NCBI RefSeq assembly: GCF_014203275.1
Contig: NZ_JACHIP010000001.1
Location: 620,001-684,000, forward strand
Reading direction: 5' to 3'
Origin: Granulicella aggregans
GTDB lineage: Bacteria; Acidobacteriota; Terriglobia; Terriglobales; Acidobacteriaceae
DNA: 64,000 bases
The notes beneath the pieces are model-generated. The model did no database searches, was not told where the DNA came from, and saw only the letters and a list, made by a program, of their open reading frames with translations. Position numbers and translations under genes: made by a program. Shown piece by piece: positions 17,560-25,951 of this stretch (position 1 is the first letter of the stretch; each line of letters opens with the position of its first letter).

Positions 17560-17754
17560 GCAAAGCCGACCCACTGGGCCGTGCGTCGAGTCGCTGGTGA
17601 ACCCGTCTAAGACGGTGGGATCCCGCCGTGGCTCTTTAGGCTTTCCGGACTGGCGGACATAGCACACCGAGCCATATCTACGAGCTGGACCCCTGTTCAA
17701 TGATTATTGGTTCAACCAGCGTTGGTCGCGCACCTGCTTTGCAGGCCGGCCTCT
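17560..17754 (-). ncRNA. ssrS: Probable 6S RNA
   Basis: A structured transcript of about 185-195 nt. Its ends pair: GCAAAGC and CGACC on the 5' side (17742-17736, 17728-17724) match GGTCG and GCTTTGC on the 3' side (17571-17567, 17566-17560), separated by an internal loop, as in the 6S closing stem. The apical region GGCTC...GAGCC contains GTCCGGAAAGCCTAAAGAG, close to the E. coli 6S GTCCGAGAAGCCTTAAAAC. A hairpin ACCGTCTTAGACGGGTTCA matches the ACC-hairpin-GGGTTCA of the 3' strand. Position supports it: zapA is two genes upstream on the same strand, echoing the zapA-ssrS linkage of proteobacteria. 6S RNA mimics an open promoter and binds RNA polymerase holoenzyme. Structure prediction was by eye. 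Confidence 0.75.
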
Positions 17755-17761
17755 GAATTGG

Positions 17762-17790
17762 ATGCTAATCGCGACCGCTCGGATTAGCAA
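17762..17790 (-). promoter_or_regulatory. Promoter of the 6S RNA gene
   Basis: On the minus strand TTGCTA (17790-17785) and TAGCAT (17767-17762) are separated by exactly 17 bases, a good housekeeping-sigma promoter. The predicted start is near 17754, just before the 5' closing stem. The same bases contain a GCTAATC/GATTAGC palindrome. Confidence 0.6.
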
Positions 17791-17811
17791 GGCGGTCCCG
17801 AGCATTCAATT

Positions 17812-18915
17812 TCATTCCGTTCCCGACGCCATCGCGACTGGCTTCGCTCCCGATGCCTTCGCCTTCGCGATGAGCTTCTTCAATCTGCCCTCAACATCAG
17901 AACCGGATCCCATCATCTCTGCGGTCAGAACACCGTCCGCATCGATGGTGAAGTAGTGCGGGATCGATTGCACTCCAAACTGTTTGCCCAGTTCGCCATT
18001 TGCGTCGCGATATTGCACCCACGTCATCTCGTGCTTGGCGATGAAGTCCTTCCACTTCGCTTCGTCTTTGTCGTCGCTCACGCTGATCATCACCAGCGGT
18101 TCGCCCGCGAACTCCTTTGCGATCTTCTTGAGATGCGGCAGTTCCTCATTGCAGGGCCCGCACCACGTCGCCCAGAAATCGATCAGCACCACGCGGCCGC
18201 CCATCTCATCCAGATTAAACTTCGTGCCATCGAGCGCCACCACGGTAAACGCCGGTGCCATCTTCGCCGTGGAGAGCGCGGGATTCTCAGCAAAGTGCTT
18301 TGCGCGGACGTACGCCGGGTCGTTTGGAGCAATGCAGCTCAGGCAGGTCTTGAACTCAGCGCTCGCCGAGTCCATACGGTTCAACCGCGCCAACACCTCG
18401 CCATCGAAAAAATGCGCGTTCACGTTCTTCGGATAATCCGCGATCGCCGCCTTGAACGCCGCATCCGCAGCCTCCAGCTTGTCGACCTTGTTCTTATCGC
18501 CTACTTCGAAGAGGATCGCCCGCCCCCGGTCGCTCTCCGCAAGCGACTTCTCCACGGGAGTCCGTGATGCCTGCTCCATCAGGGAAGCAACGCCGATCGC
18601 GTCCTTGTACTGCCCAGTCTTTATCTCCAGATCGTATGCCTCGACCAGGCTCTTGCGGTCCTTGCCTCCGGCAACCTTGTTCGCCTTCTTGTATGCGTCG
18701 ATGGCGAAGGCGTACTGCCGCTCCCGCGCCAGCTTCTTACCCTCGGCCATCGCCGCAAGGTACTTCGGATCAGAGATTGTGTCGGAGGCGCTTTGTATGG
18801 TCGCAGCCCGAGTCGCCGGCTTGTCTTGTCCGTGCGCTGAAGGGAGAGATGCGAAAAGTGAAACGAGGCAGGCTGCAGACGAGGCGACAACAACAATGCG
18901 GCGATGGGCGGTCAA
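17812..18915 (-). CDS. TPR-containing TlpA-like thioredoxin protein
   Basis: A 367-residue exported protein. A signal peptide (VVVASSAACLVSLFASLPSAHG) is followed by a helical repeat region with TPR character (residues about 50-205) and a C-terminal thioredoxin domain with the active site WCGPC and the cis-Pro region SIPHYF. Such proteins reduce or supply disulfides to envelope partners such as cytochrome c maturation or TonB systems. Start is TTG 18915 with GGAG 5 nt before it. It is 69 bases downstream of zapA and followed by the 6S gene on the same strand. The partner is unknown. Confidence 0.85.
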   Translation of the reverse strand: MTAHRRIVVVASSAACLVSLFASLPSAHGQDKPATRAATIQSASDTISDPKYLAAMAEGKKLARERQYAFAIDAYKKANKVAGGKDRKSLVEAYDLEIKTGQYKDAIGVASLMEQASRTPVEKSLAESDRGRAILFEVGDKNKVDKLEAADAAFKAAIADYPKNVNAHFFDGEVLARLNRMDSASAEFKTCLSCIAPNDPAYVRAKHFAENPALSTAKMAPAFTVVALDGTKFNLDEMGGRVVLIDFWATWCGPCNEELPHLKKIAKEFAGEPLVMISVSDDKDEAKWKDFIAKHEMTWVQYRDANGELGKQFGVQSIPHYFTIDADGVLTAEMMGSGSDVEGRLKKLIAKAKASGAKPVAMASGTE

Positions 18916-18984
18916 TGAGGCTCCGGGAGACGGCTAGGGTCACACCATCTTCGCCAGAAGTCGCTCAAAGATCAAGCCAAATAC

Positions 18985-19362
18985 TCAGCCTACCCGGCGA
19001 TCCTCAAGCACCTCGTCCAGCATGCCCGAGAGCGAATGCGCCCGGCTTTGCATCGAGTTTTCTACACTGTGTTGCGAGCCTGCGAGTTCGTCGTACTGCT
19101 GCCGCAGCGTGCAGAGTTCATCGGCGATATTCAGCGCCGCAAGCACCGCCACCCGCAGCGAATCTACGGTGCCGCCGTGTTCCGAGACGGCGCGCATCTT
19201 CTCGTTCACCATCGCTGCAAGATTTTCGATGTACTGCGGATCCACTCCGCGCAAGTGATAGACCTGGTCGTAGATCTCCACGCTCACTGCGGGAGGAGCA
19301 AAGATCGGCTCTAGCGGCTCGGTCTCGAACTCAGTATCGGGGATCGTCGGACTCTCCTGCAT
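18985..19362 (-). CDS. zapA: Cell division protein ZapA
   Basis: A 125-residue ZapA homologue, which bundles FtsZ filaments at midcell. VSVEIYDQVYHLRGVDPQYIENLAAMVNEKM is the conserved N-terminal globular part, DSLRVAVLAALNIADEL the helix after it, and a C-terminal coiled coil follows. A 25-residue acidic, Pro-rich extension precedes the domain. GGAGG lies before the ATG. It is 18 bases downstream of the coiled-coil gene at 19381, so the two form one transcription unit downstream of pheST. Confidence 0.88.
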   Translation of the reverse strand: MQESPTIPDTEFETEPLEPIFAPPAVSVEIYDQVYHLRGVDPQYIENLAAMVNEKMRAVSEHGGTVDSLRVAVLAALNIADELCTLRQQYDELAGSQHSVENSMQSRAHSLSGMLDEVLEDRRVG

Positions 19363-19380
19363 CGGTGTACCTCCGTCGAA

Positions 19381-19641
19381 CTAGAGCAACTCGTCCATCT
19401 GCGACAACATGCCTTCGATACGCTGACGAATCGCCTCACGCTCTTGTGTCAGCGTCGCATTCAGTGTGGTCACCTGCGACTCCGTCTGCTGGCTCTGCGC
19501 CGCGAGCTGAGCGCGGAGCGTGACGACCTCAGCCTCGGCCGCAGCGCGGGCCTCGCGCTCGCGTTTAACAATCTCCACGGCGCGGAGCACTTTCTGCTCG
19601 AGTGCCTGAAACTCATCGAAGCTGATACCGCTGTCACTCAT
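19381..19641 (-). CDS. ZapB-like coiled-coil protein
   Basis: An 86-residue protein that is almost entirely coiled coil (FQALEQKVLRAVEIVKRERE...; Leu/Val at heptad positions), ending in LSQMDELL. Position next to zapA and length suggest a ZapB-type partner in the division ring, though sequence identity to ZapB cannot be judged by eye. ATG 19641 is chosen because TATACT lies 6 nt upstream and the frame before it is low-quality sequence overlapping a palindromic repeat. No SD is present, so the mRNA may be leaderless. Confidence 0.65.
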   Translation of the reverse strand: MSDSGISFDEFQALEQKVLRAVEIVKREREARAAAEAEVVTLRAQLAAQSQQTESQVTTLNATLTQEREAIRQRIEGMLSQMDELL

Positions 19642-19647
19642 TACTAA

Positions 19648-19653
19648 AGTATA
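19648..19653 (-). promoter_or_regulatory. -10 box TATACT, leaderless start of the zapB-like/zapA unit
   Basis: Minus-strand TATACT is followed by TTAGTA and then ATG 19641. The 6-nt gap and lack of SD fit a leaderless transcript. It gives the division genes a promoter of their own, downstream of pheT. Confidence 0.5.
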
Positions 19654-19778
19654 ACGTCGCGGCGCAGGAATTTCATTGATAATTTCCGGTTTCCTTCGAG
19701 GCTTCTTGCCGGTTTCTTCGGCATTTGTCCCGGTCTGATCCGGTGGCCAACTGGCCTGATACCTGTCCCGCCCTGTGC

Positions 19779-19815
19779 CCCATTCATCGCGCCTTTGTCC
19801 CTCGCGATGAGTGGG
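19779..19815. repeat. Palindromic repeat family B, copy 1
   Basis: CCCATTCATCGCG and CGCGATGAGTGGG, 11 bases apart, form a 13-bp stem with one G-T wobble. It is preceded by CTGTG. Lies between pheT and the zapB-like gene. Confidence 0.7.
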
Positions 19816-19881
19816 TCTTCGCGCGGGAGCACGAACCGCTCTCTCCCGCACGAACACCATGCCCGTCCCGTCCGTAAAACT

Positions 19882-21972
19882 CTACTGTCCGTCCCGCAGC
19901 ACTCCGCCAAGATTCGACAGTGACGCGATGATTGCGGACCACCAGCCCGTCAGTTCGTCCTCTCGCAGCGTCCGGGTACTGGACTGGAAGACGCACCGTA
20001 GCAGCAGCGCATAGTGCCCGGAAGCCACGTTCTTGCCCTTGGCATCTCGGAAGACCTCCACTGGCGCGAGGCTTGTCAGCTCTTGAATGCCCAGAGCTTT
20101 GATCGCCGCAGCGATGGTCTGCCAATACATGGCATCGGGGAAGATAAAAGAGAAGTCCCGTTCCACGGCCTGATAGCGCGAGAGCTCCCGCGCCATCACG
20201 TTCTTCAGCGGCAAGGTGTAGAGAAAGGCGAGATCCACCTCGGCAAGGAATACAGGTTGCCGTAGCTTCCGCGCATCGCGCTCCGTGGCGGTCAATTCGC
20301 CAATGACAGCGACGAGCTTTTCGCCAACGTAGAGCGAAGCCGAACGTCCCGCCTCCAGCCACTTCGGAGCCTCGGCTGCGATCTTCACCGCAGCGTGGTC
20401 GAAGAGCGTGAACAGTGACTCCACTGCCCCTTTCAACTCATAGAAGCCCGCATCCGCAGCGGGATAGAGCGCGCTCGCGGCACCGGTTCCGGTCAGCCCC
20501 AACGACAGGCTTGCCGCCTCGTTCACTGTCTCCGTGTTGCCGGCGAAGACCTGTCCCTGCTCGAACAGCCGCACCTCGCGCACATCGCGATTCAGGTTGT
20601 TCGCCAACATCGTCACCATCCCCGGAACCAGCGATGGCCGAAGCAGAGTCGCCTCATCGGAGAGCGGATTTTCCATGGCGATCGTTCCCTTGCCCGCGGT
20701 GCTGGCAAAGAACAAATCGCTCTCCGCCTGCGATGCGAATGTGCTCGAAATCGACTCGCTGAAACCGAGAGCAAGCAGCCGTGAACGCACCGCAGCTTCG
20801 GCAGCAGCCGTGGGTTGCGCGATTACCACTCCCGGCGAGGGCAGCGTGTTTGCGAACTTGTTATAGCCGTAGACACGCGCAACCTCTTCGACCAGGTCGA
20901 TCTCGCGCTCCAGATCGAGCCGCCAACTTGGCAGCATCGCCTTAAAGAGATCGCCTGTCTGCGCCTCCAACGTACAGCCCAATGAAGTCAGATACTGCGC
21001 CACAATTTCCCTTGTGATGCCCTCGTCCGCAAGAGTCGTGCCTAGATGCCGTTGGACTTCCTTCACCGACAGCGAGATCGCCGTCCGCGACGCAGTCTTC
21101 GCAGCGATCTCCGGTACAACGATGTCAACAAGCTCACCCTCAACATATCCGCCCGACTCAAGAATCAGCTTCGAGACCAACCTATTCGCAATAGGCGCGG
21201 CGTTGAAGTCCGCACCACGCTCGAAGCGGTGGCTCGCGTCAGTATGCAGGCCGTGACGGCGCGAACTCTTGCGAATGCTCGCCGGATCGAACCATGCTGC
21301 TTCGACGAGAATGTTCTTCGTCTCAGCCGTAATCATCGAATCCCAACCGCCCATCACGCCAGCCAGCGCCAGCGCTTTGCGCTCGTCGGCCACGACAAGA
21401 TCATCAGCTTCAAGGATGCGTTCGGTGCCATCGAGCAGCTTCAGTTTCTCGCCCTTGTGCGCCAGACGAACGACGATGCCGCCCTCGATCTTGTCGAGGT
21501 CGAACGCATGTGTCGGATGGCCCATGCCGAGCAGGACAAAATTGCTCGCATCCACCGCGTTTGAGATCTGCTTCTGCTGCAGCAGCGAGAACATCTCCGC
21601 GACCACGCCGGTGCTTGGCGCGATCTTCACATCGCGCAGAACCTGCGCGGTGAAGCGTCCGCAGAGGCCGGGCTCCTCAATACGCACCGGGAACGCCGCT
21701 GCGCTGTTCGCGGGAGGCAGAGTGGCATTGAGGGAAGCGAGTGGCAGATCGTAGATCGTCGCCGCCTCGCGAGCGATGCCGTAGTGGTTCATCGCGTCGA
21801 CGCGGTTGGTGGTGATATCCATCTCAAAAAGATGCCCGTTGCCGTCGCCCAGCGAATGCACGCCTTCAACTGCAATGCCGCGCAGCGTTAGGTCTTCAGC
21901 AAGCTGCGTGTCATCCACTTCAGCAGGAATATTCGGCACATACGAACGGAGCCATTTGGTAAGAATGTTCAT
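19882..21972 (-). CDS. pheT: Phenylalanyl-tRNA synthetase beta subunit without B2 domain
   Basis: A 696-residue beta chain of the alpha2-beta2 PheRS that charges tRNA-Phe. B1 begins MNILTKWLRSYVP; B3/B4 is present (SNAVDASNFVLLGMGHPTHAFD), as is the catalytic-like core (RLDLEREIDLVEEVARVYGY) and the C-terminal FDX-ACB anticodon-binding domain. After GIAVEGVHSLG the chain passes almost directly to FEMDITTNRVDAMNHYGIARE, so the roughly 100-residue EMAP/OB-fold B2 insert found in E. coli PheT is absent. This explains the short length (about 790 is usual). It follows pheS by 88 bases. Confidence 0.92.
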   Translation of the reverse strand: MNILTKWLRSYVPNIPAEVDDTQLAEDLTLRGIAVEGVHSLGDGNGHLFEMDITTNRVDAMNHYGIAREAATIYDLPLASLNATLPPANSAAAFPVRIEEPGLCGRFTAQVLRDVKIAPSTGVVAEMFSLLQQKQISNAVDASNFVLLGMGHPTHAFDLDKIEGGIVVRLAHKGEKLKLLDGTERILEADDLVVADERKALALAGVMGGWDSMITAETKNILVEAAWFDPASIRKSSRRHGLHTDASHRFERGADFNAAPIANRLVSKLILESGGYVEGELVDIVVPEIAAKTASRTAISLSVKEVQRHLGTTLADEGITREIVAQYLTSLGCTLEAQTGDLFKAMLPSWRLDLEREIDLVEEVARVYGYNKFANTLPSPGVVIAQPTAAAEAAVRSRLLALGFSESISSTFASQAESDLFFASTAGKGTIAMENPLSDEATLLRPSLVPGMVTMLANNLNRDVREVRLFEQGQVFAGNTETVNEAASLSLGLTGTGAASALYPAADAGFYELKGAVESLFTLFDHAAVKIAAEAPKWLEAGRSASLYVGEKLVAVIGELTATERDARKLRQPVFLAEVDLAFLYTLPLKNVMARELSRYQAVERDFSFIFPDAMYWQTIAAAIKALGIQELTSLAPVEVFRDAKGKNVASGHYALLLRCVFQSSTRTLREDELTGWWSAIIASLSNLGGVLRDGQ

Positions 21973-22060
21973 AGTTGTTTCGCTTGTCTAAATCCGTGGA
22001 GCTTCGAACAGAATGCGGGGATTCTTCGCTGCGCTCAGAATGACGGCAGCATGAGGGTGG

Positions 22061-23158
22061 CTAGGCGAACTGCTCCAGAAACCGCATGTCGCCACTGTAG
22101 AAGTGTCCGATATCGGAGACGCCGTGCTGGATCATCGCGATGCGCTCGACACCCATGCCGAATGCGAATCCGCTGATCTTCGCTGGATCGTACGCGGGCG
22201 ACGTCTCCCCTGCCAACGCACGCTGCTCGTTGACCGCTGCGAAGACCGCCGGGTCGACCATACCGCAGCCCAACAGTTCAATCCATCCCGAGTGCTTGCA
22301 TTTGCGGCAGCCCTTGCCGCCACAGAAGATGCAGCTTATCTGTACGTCCGCGCTCGGCTCTGTAAACGGAAAGAAGCTGGGGAAGAATCGCGTCTTTACC
22401 GCCGATCCGAAGAGCGCCTTCATAGCGTGGTCGAGCGTTCCCTTCAGATCGGAGAAGGTGATGTTCGTGTCGACGCAGAGGCCTTCCACCTGGTGGAAGA
22501 TCGGCGAGTGCGTCGCGTCCGCAGCGTCGTTACGATGCACCTTGCCCGGAATCACGATACGTATCGGCGGAGCCTGCTCCACCATCGTGCGAATCTGCAC
22601 CGGGCTGGTGTGGGTGCGCATCAGCAGGCGCTCGCGCGCCGGCTTTGATTGCTGGTCCGCGATGATCAGCGTGTCCTGCGTATCGCGCGCTGGGTGGTTC
22701 GGAGGGAAATTCAGCGCCTCGAAGTTGTAGAAGTCCGTCTCCACCTGCGGTCCGGTGTTGGTGCCGAAGCCGAGATGATTGAAGACCTGCACAATCTCGT
22801 GCATTGTCTTCAGCAGCGGATGCTCAACACCCGGAGCGCGAACCGCTCCCGGCAGGGTGATGTCGATGCCGCGAACCTGTGCCGTAGCCGCGACCGGAGC
22901 CTCAAGCGCCGCCTCGATCTGCTGCTTTAGCTGGTTGAACCGGATGCCCAACGGCTTGCGCGCTTCCGCAGGCGCGGACTTCAGCCACGCCTCGCTGATC
23001 GTCTTCAGCCGCCCCTGCTTGCGACCCAGCCAGTGCAGCCGAAAAGCTTCGGCGTCCATCGTTGCGACATCGGCGGTCGCCTCGGCCATCACGCCTGTGA
23101 AGGCCTGGTCGAGCGTCGCATCGTCATAATTTTCAAGGAGATTTACAGCGTCACTCAT
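22061..23158 (-). CDS. pheS: Phenylalanyl-tRNA synthetase alpha subunit
   Basis: A 365-residue class II synthetase catalytic subunit. It has an N-terminal coiled coil (residues 1-90), then HPLLKTMHEIVQVFNHLGF, motif 2 (RTHTSPVQIRTM), HQVEGLCVDTNITFSDLKG, FRPSYFPFTEP-like text (FFPSFFPFTEPSADVQ) and motif 3 GFAFGMGVERIAM. A CxxC-x-CxxC insert (CIFCGGKGCRKC) is a zinc-ribbon-like element seen in some PheS. It is first in the pheS-pheT pair. TATCTT lies 9 nt before the ATG; no strong SD. Confidence 0.93.
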   Translation of the reverse strand: MSDAVNLLENYDDATLDQAFTGVMAEATADVATMDAEAFRLHWLGRKQGRLKTISEAWLKSAPAEARKPLGIRFNQLKQQIEAALEAPVAATAQVRGIDITLPGAVRAPGVEHPLLKTMHEIVQVFNHLGFGTNTGPQVETDFYNFEALNFPPNHPARDTQDTLIIADQQSKPARERLLMRTHTSPVQIRTMVEQAPPIRIVIPGKVHRNDAADATHSPIFHQVEGLCVDTNITFSDLKGTLDHAMKALFGSAVKTRFFPSFFPFTEPSADVQISCIFCGGKGCRKCKHSGWIELLGCGMVDPAVFAAVNEQRALAGETSPAYDPAKISGFAFGMGVERIAMIQHGVSDIGHFYSGDMRFLEQFA

Positions 23159-23193
23159 GCACTATCAAAGATAAATGATTGACAGAGACTTGT

Positions 23194-23374
23194 GTCCTGC
23201 CGGACGGGCGCCCTGCGCGGACGGCGGGCGCTACGCGCGCCTTTTTAAAGCTTCGCATGGCCCTCCCGTTGGTCGGGATCGAATCTCATTTTGCGACCAA
23301 CGGGAGCACCACGCGAAGCGGTATACAAGTCACGAAGTGACCGCCCCGCGCGCAGCGGGCCCGTCCGGCAGGAC
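23194..23374. repeat. Palindromic repeat family A, copy 1 (full length)
   Basis: 181 bp with 15-bp perfect inverted ends, GTCCTGCCGGACGGG and CCCGTCCGGCAGGAC. The centre is a second palindrome, CTCCCGTTGGTCG and CGACCAACGGGAG. The right arm contains GCGAAGCGGTATACAAGTCA and ACGAAGTGACCGCC. It fills most of the gap between YceI and pheS. Confidence 0.85.
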
Positions 23375-23394
23375 ATCTCTTCTCCCAAAAAGCA

Positions 23395-23426
23395 AAACGC
23401 CTCGTGCTTGAAAGCACGAGGCGTTT
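23395..23426 (-). terminator. Intrinsic terminator of the YceI gene
   Basis: AAACGCCTCGTGCTT and AAGCACGAGGCGTTT form a 15-bp perfect inverted repeat with a minimal loop. On the minus strand it is followed by TTTTGCTTTTT, a good U-tract, 15 bases after the YceI stop codon. Confidence 0.85.
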
Positions 23427-23440
23427 CGCTTTGGAGATTT

Positions 23441-24022
23441 TTACTTCTGGTCAGCTTCCACGTCGATCGTGAACTTCACTTCGTCGCCGAGGATCGGCTC
23501 GCCGAACTTCGAACCGAAGCCGAAGTCGCTGCGCTTGATCGTTCCGGTCGCCGAGAAGCCCGTCACCAGGCCGCCTTGCATGCCCTTTACCGGGGCCGTC
23601 GGGCCGTCTACATCGAGCGTCACCGACTTGGTCACGCCAGCCAGCGTCAGGTCGCCAATGACCTTCAGCTTGCCATCGGCGCGTACCACCGAGGTCGACT
23701 TGAACGTCAACGTCTGGAACTTATCGACGTTGAAGAAGTCGGGCGATTTGAGGTGCTTGTCGCGGGCTTCGTTGTTCGTGCTCACCGTGCCGGCATCGAT
23801 AGTCGCGGTGACGCTGGCCTTCGAGAGATCCTTCTCATCCCAGGTCACGCTGCCGACGATGCCGCTGATCGAGCCACGGACGGTGCTGACCGCAGCGTGG
23901 CGAATCTGGAAGTTGACTTCACTGTGGTTCTTGTCGATGGTCCAGGTGGAGGTCTGTGCAAACGCGGTCGTTGCTGAAAGAACAACGCCTGCGACGAGAG
24001 CGATAAAGTTGCGACGGTTCAT
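23441..24022 (-). CDS. YceI-family periplasmic lipocalin-like protein
   Basis: A 193-residue exported protein of the YceI family, an isoprenoid-binding beta barrel. After a signal peptide (NFIALVAGVVLSATTAFAQ) come STWTIDKNHSEVNFQIRH, GSISGIVGSVTWDEKDLSKASV and the KYPTMTFKST-like FQTLTFKST. ATG 24022 with GAGGA upstream is the start; longer frames upstream lack support. It is 97 bases downstream of the pirin gene and may belong to a MarR-pirin-YceI stress unit. Confidence 0.9.
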   Translation of the reverse strand: MNRRNFIALVAGVVLSATTAFAQTSTWTIDKNHSEVNFQIRHAAVSTVRGSISGIVGSVTWDEKDLSKASVTATIDAGTVSTNNEARDKHLKSPDFFNVDKFQTLTFKSTSVVRADGKLKVIGDLTLAGVTKSVTLDVDGPTAPVKGMQGGLVTGFSATGTIKRSDFGFGSKFGEPILGDEVKFTIDVEADQK

Positions 24023-24119
24023 GGAAGTGTCCTCGTAAGAAAGTCTGTGACTGTTACGTTTCGTCCTGGCAACCAGAAAACATGCTGGTGCCGCTTCAGC
24101 CAAATCCACCGCGCAGGCT

Positions 24120-24824
24120 TTATTGCAGGTCGAAGAGGAGTATCTCACTCTTCGGTGTACCCTGTGCGGCAATCTTCAATACCTCTTCGGAGTCCACAGC
24201 AACCGCGTCTCCCGTGGAAAGCTTTTCGCCGTTCACCGAGACCTCTCCATGGATCACATGCAACCACGCATGACGGTCCGCGCCGAGCTCGTAGCTCAAC
24301 TCCTTGCCCGCCTCCAGTTCCGCTACCGAGACCTTCGCGTCCTGGTTCAGCGTCGCCGCTCCCGGCGTCGGCACAGACGAAGCCAGCACCTTGAACCGGT
24401 TCTGCTTCTCCTCCGCCTCGAACTTCAACTGCTCATAGGCAGGCGCCGTTCCGCGAGTCTTTGGCTCAATCCAGATCTGCAGAAAGTGCACCGGCTCCGT
24501 ATCGGAACCGTTGAACTCACTATGCACCACTCCGCTGCCGGCGGACATCTTCTGGATCTCGTTCGGCCCCAGCAACTCGGTGTGGCCCATGCTGTCCTTA
24601 TGCGCCAGCTTGCCGCTCAGGACATAGCTCAGGATCTCCATGTCGCGGTGTGCATGCGCTCCAAAGCCGCGGCCCTGTGCCACGCGATCTTCGTTGATGA
24701 CGCGCAGCGAGCGATAGCCCATGTGCTTTTCGTCGTAGTAATTGGCGAAAGAAAACGTGTGGTGCGAATCCAGCCATCCATGATCAGCGTGGCCCCGTTC
24801 CTTGCTCTTGCGAATCGTAAGCAT
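24120..24824 (-). CDS. Pirin family protein (YhhW-like)
   Basis: A 234-residue bicupin pirin. The metal-binding cupin is plain: GFGAHAHRDMEILSYVLSG with HSEFNGSD, preceded by HHTFSFANYYD. The second cupin is degenerate. YhhW-type pirins show quercetin 2,3-dioxygenase activity in vitro; the natural substrate is unknown. It lies 55 bases downstream of a MarR regulator on the same strand, a frequent pairing for redox or aromatic-stress responses. Confidence 0.9.
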   Translation of the reverse strand: MLTIRKSKERGHADHGWLDSHHTFSFANYYDEKHMGYRSLRVINEDRVAQGRGFGAHAHRDMEILSYVLSGKLAHKDSMGHTELLGPNEIQKMSAGSGVVHSEFNGSDTEPVHFLQIWIEPKTRGTAPAYEQLKFEAEEKQNRFKVLASSVPTPGAATLNQDAKVSVAELEAGKELSYELGADRHAWLHVIHGEVSVNGEKLSTGDAVAVDSEEVLKIAAQGTPKSEILLFDLQ

Positions 24825-24879
24825 CTTACTTCCTTCCTTTCACTGCTCTCACTCTGCTGCCCTTGCTAAGCGGATCGAA

Positions 24880-25383
24880 TCAAGTGACCTTGCCGCCATG
24901 GCCCGGCAGCGGTGGCGTTGCCGCCTGCGCCGCGAAGCCAATCTTCTTCAATGCCACGTACAAAACCTTGCGCTCTTCTTGCGAGATCCCGGTGGAGATG
25001 TTCTCGAGATCGTCCACATGCTGGGCGAATAAATCCTCGATAAATCGTCTACCGTCGCAGGTCAGGTCAACCAGCCGAACCCGGCGGTCCTCCGCGCTCA
25101 GGCTGCGGTGCACCAGCTTTCGCTCTTCTAAACGGTCGATCGCGGAGGTCATCGATGCGCTTGCCAGAAGAACTTTTTCGCCAATCGCCGAGATCGTCAT
25201 CGGCCCCTTGTGCAGCAGGGCCTCCAAGATCATGAAGTCCGTCAGGCAGAAGCCTTTCAGCCCCATCGACCGCTCGATGAACGTGCCCACCGAAGCCGAA
25301 GCCCGCGCCAACACCAGCCATAACTTTGCGGCGGTGATCTTTTCCCCGCCCGTTGTTTCGGCTTGTGTCTCTTCGGATCGCAT
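24880..25383 (-). CDS. MarR-family transcriptional regulator
   Basis: A 167-residue winged-helix regulator. The DNA-binding part reads FMILEALLHKGPMTISAIGEKVLLASASMTSAIDRLEERKLVHR, followed by the wing AEDRRVRLVDLT. An extra 35-residue N-terminus precedes the first helix. The fifth-helix dimer region ends with GHGGKVT. It heads a same-strand run with pirin and YceI and is likely their repressor. The ligand is not evident; no redox cysteine pair is visible. Confidence 0.9.
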   Translation of the reverse strand: MRSEETQAETTGGEKITAAKLWLVLARASASVGTFIERSMGLKGFCLTDFMILEALLHKGPMTISAIGEKVLLASASMTSAIDRLEERKLVHRSLSAEDRRVRLVDLTCDGRRFIEDLFAQHVDDLENISTGISQEERKVLYVALKKIGFAAQAATPPLPGHGGKVT

Positions 25384-25462
25384 CTCCCAACTCCTACGAC
25401 ATAAGATATCTCGACATCGAGATAAGATTCAAAACTTCTAGAAGTTCAGAAAGGACGCTGAA

Positions 25463-25921
25463 TCAGTCTCCCGAAAGCTGCCCCAGCGTCTTCATCGTGT
25501 CGGCCAGATCACCACTAGGCTCTACGAGGGCTCGGGGCAGTCCGACCGAGATTTCGGCCTCCCGCAGTGCACCCTCGACCAAAGCCTGTGCCGCCGTACG
25601 CTGTCCGTCCGGACCAGCTTCGGTGAAGGTCCACCCACGTTTGCCGGCCAGCCCACCCTCGGACAGCAGTTCCAGTAGCGGCCCCAGCTCCTCCGCCACC
25701 GGCTCCGAGTGCTCGAGCCCGACTACGACCGTATCCGCCCACTCCAGATCTGCCCTCTTGATCGTTCCATAGGACTGGTGACCCACCTCGGGAGCTCCTG
25801 GCGCGGCCAGCCGTCGCAGCCGGATCAGCCCCTCCGACTCGACCGCTCCCACAGCCACCGCAAGCGCGAGCCGCTCGATAGGCTCGGTGTTCGATTGGAA
25901 GAGGATCAGTACATGGCTCAT
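25463..25921 (-). CDS. Flavodoxin-like (WrbA-related) protein
   Basis: A 152-residue protein that starts with a Rossmann/flavodoxin beta strand and phosphate loop (MSHVLILFQSNTEPIERLALAVAVGA), continues with YGTIKRADLEWADTVVVGLEHSEP and GKRGWTFTEAGPDGQRTA. These correspond to the flavodoxin segments of WrbA/NAD(P)H:quinone oxidoreductases, but the FMN loop is poorly conserved. It is about 45 residues shorter than WrbA. Lies between MarR and Ohr genes, a redox neighbourhood. Fold call moderate; activity unknown. Confidence 0.5.
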   Translation of the reverse strand: MSHVLILFQSNTEPIERLALAVAVGAVESEGLIRLRRLAAPGAPEVGHQSYGTIKRADLEWADTVVVGLEHSEPVAEELGPLLELLSEGGLAGKRGWTFTEAGPDGQRTAAQALVEGALREAEISVGLPRALVEPSGDLADTMKTLGQLSGD

Positions 25922-25951
25922 ATGCAGACGAGTCTACCCTCCTGAAACAGA

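Noticed and set aside
17530..17700. N-terminal extension of the Lgt-like protein
   Set aside because: Overlaps the structured 6S RNA and has no homology to the family.
23194..23374. CRISPR or IS interpretation of the palindromic repeat
   Set aside because: No spacer array, no transposase and no regular spacing; copies are single and dispersed.
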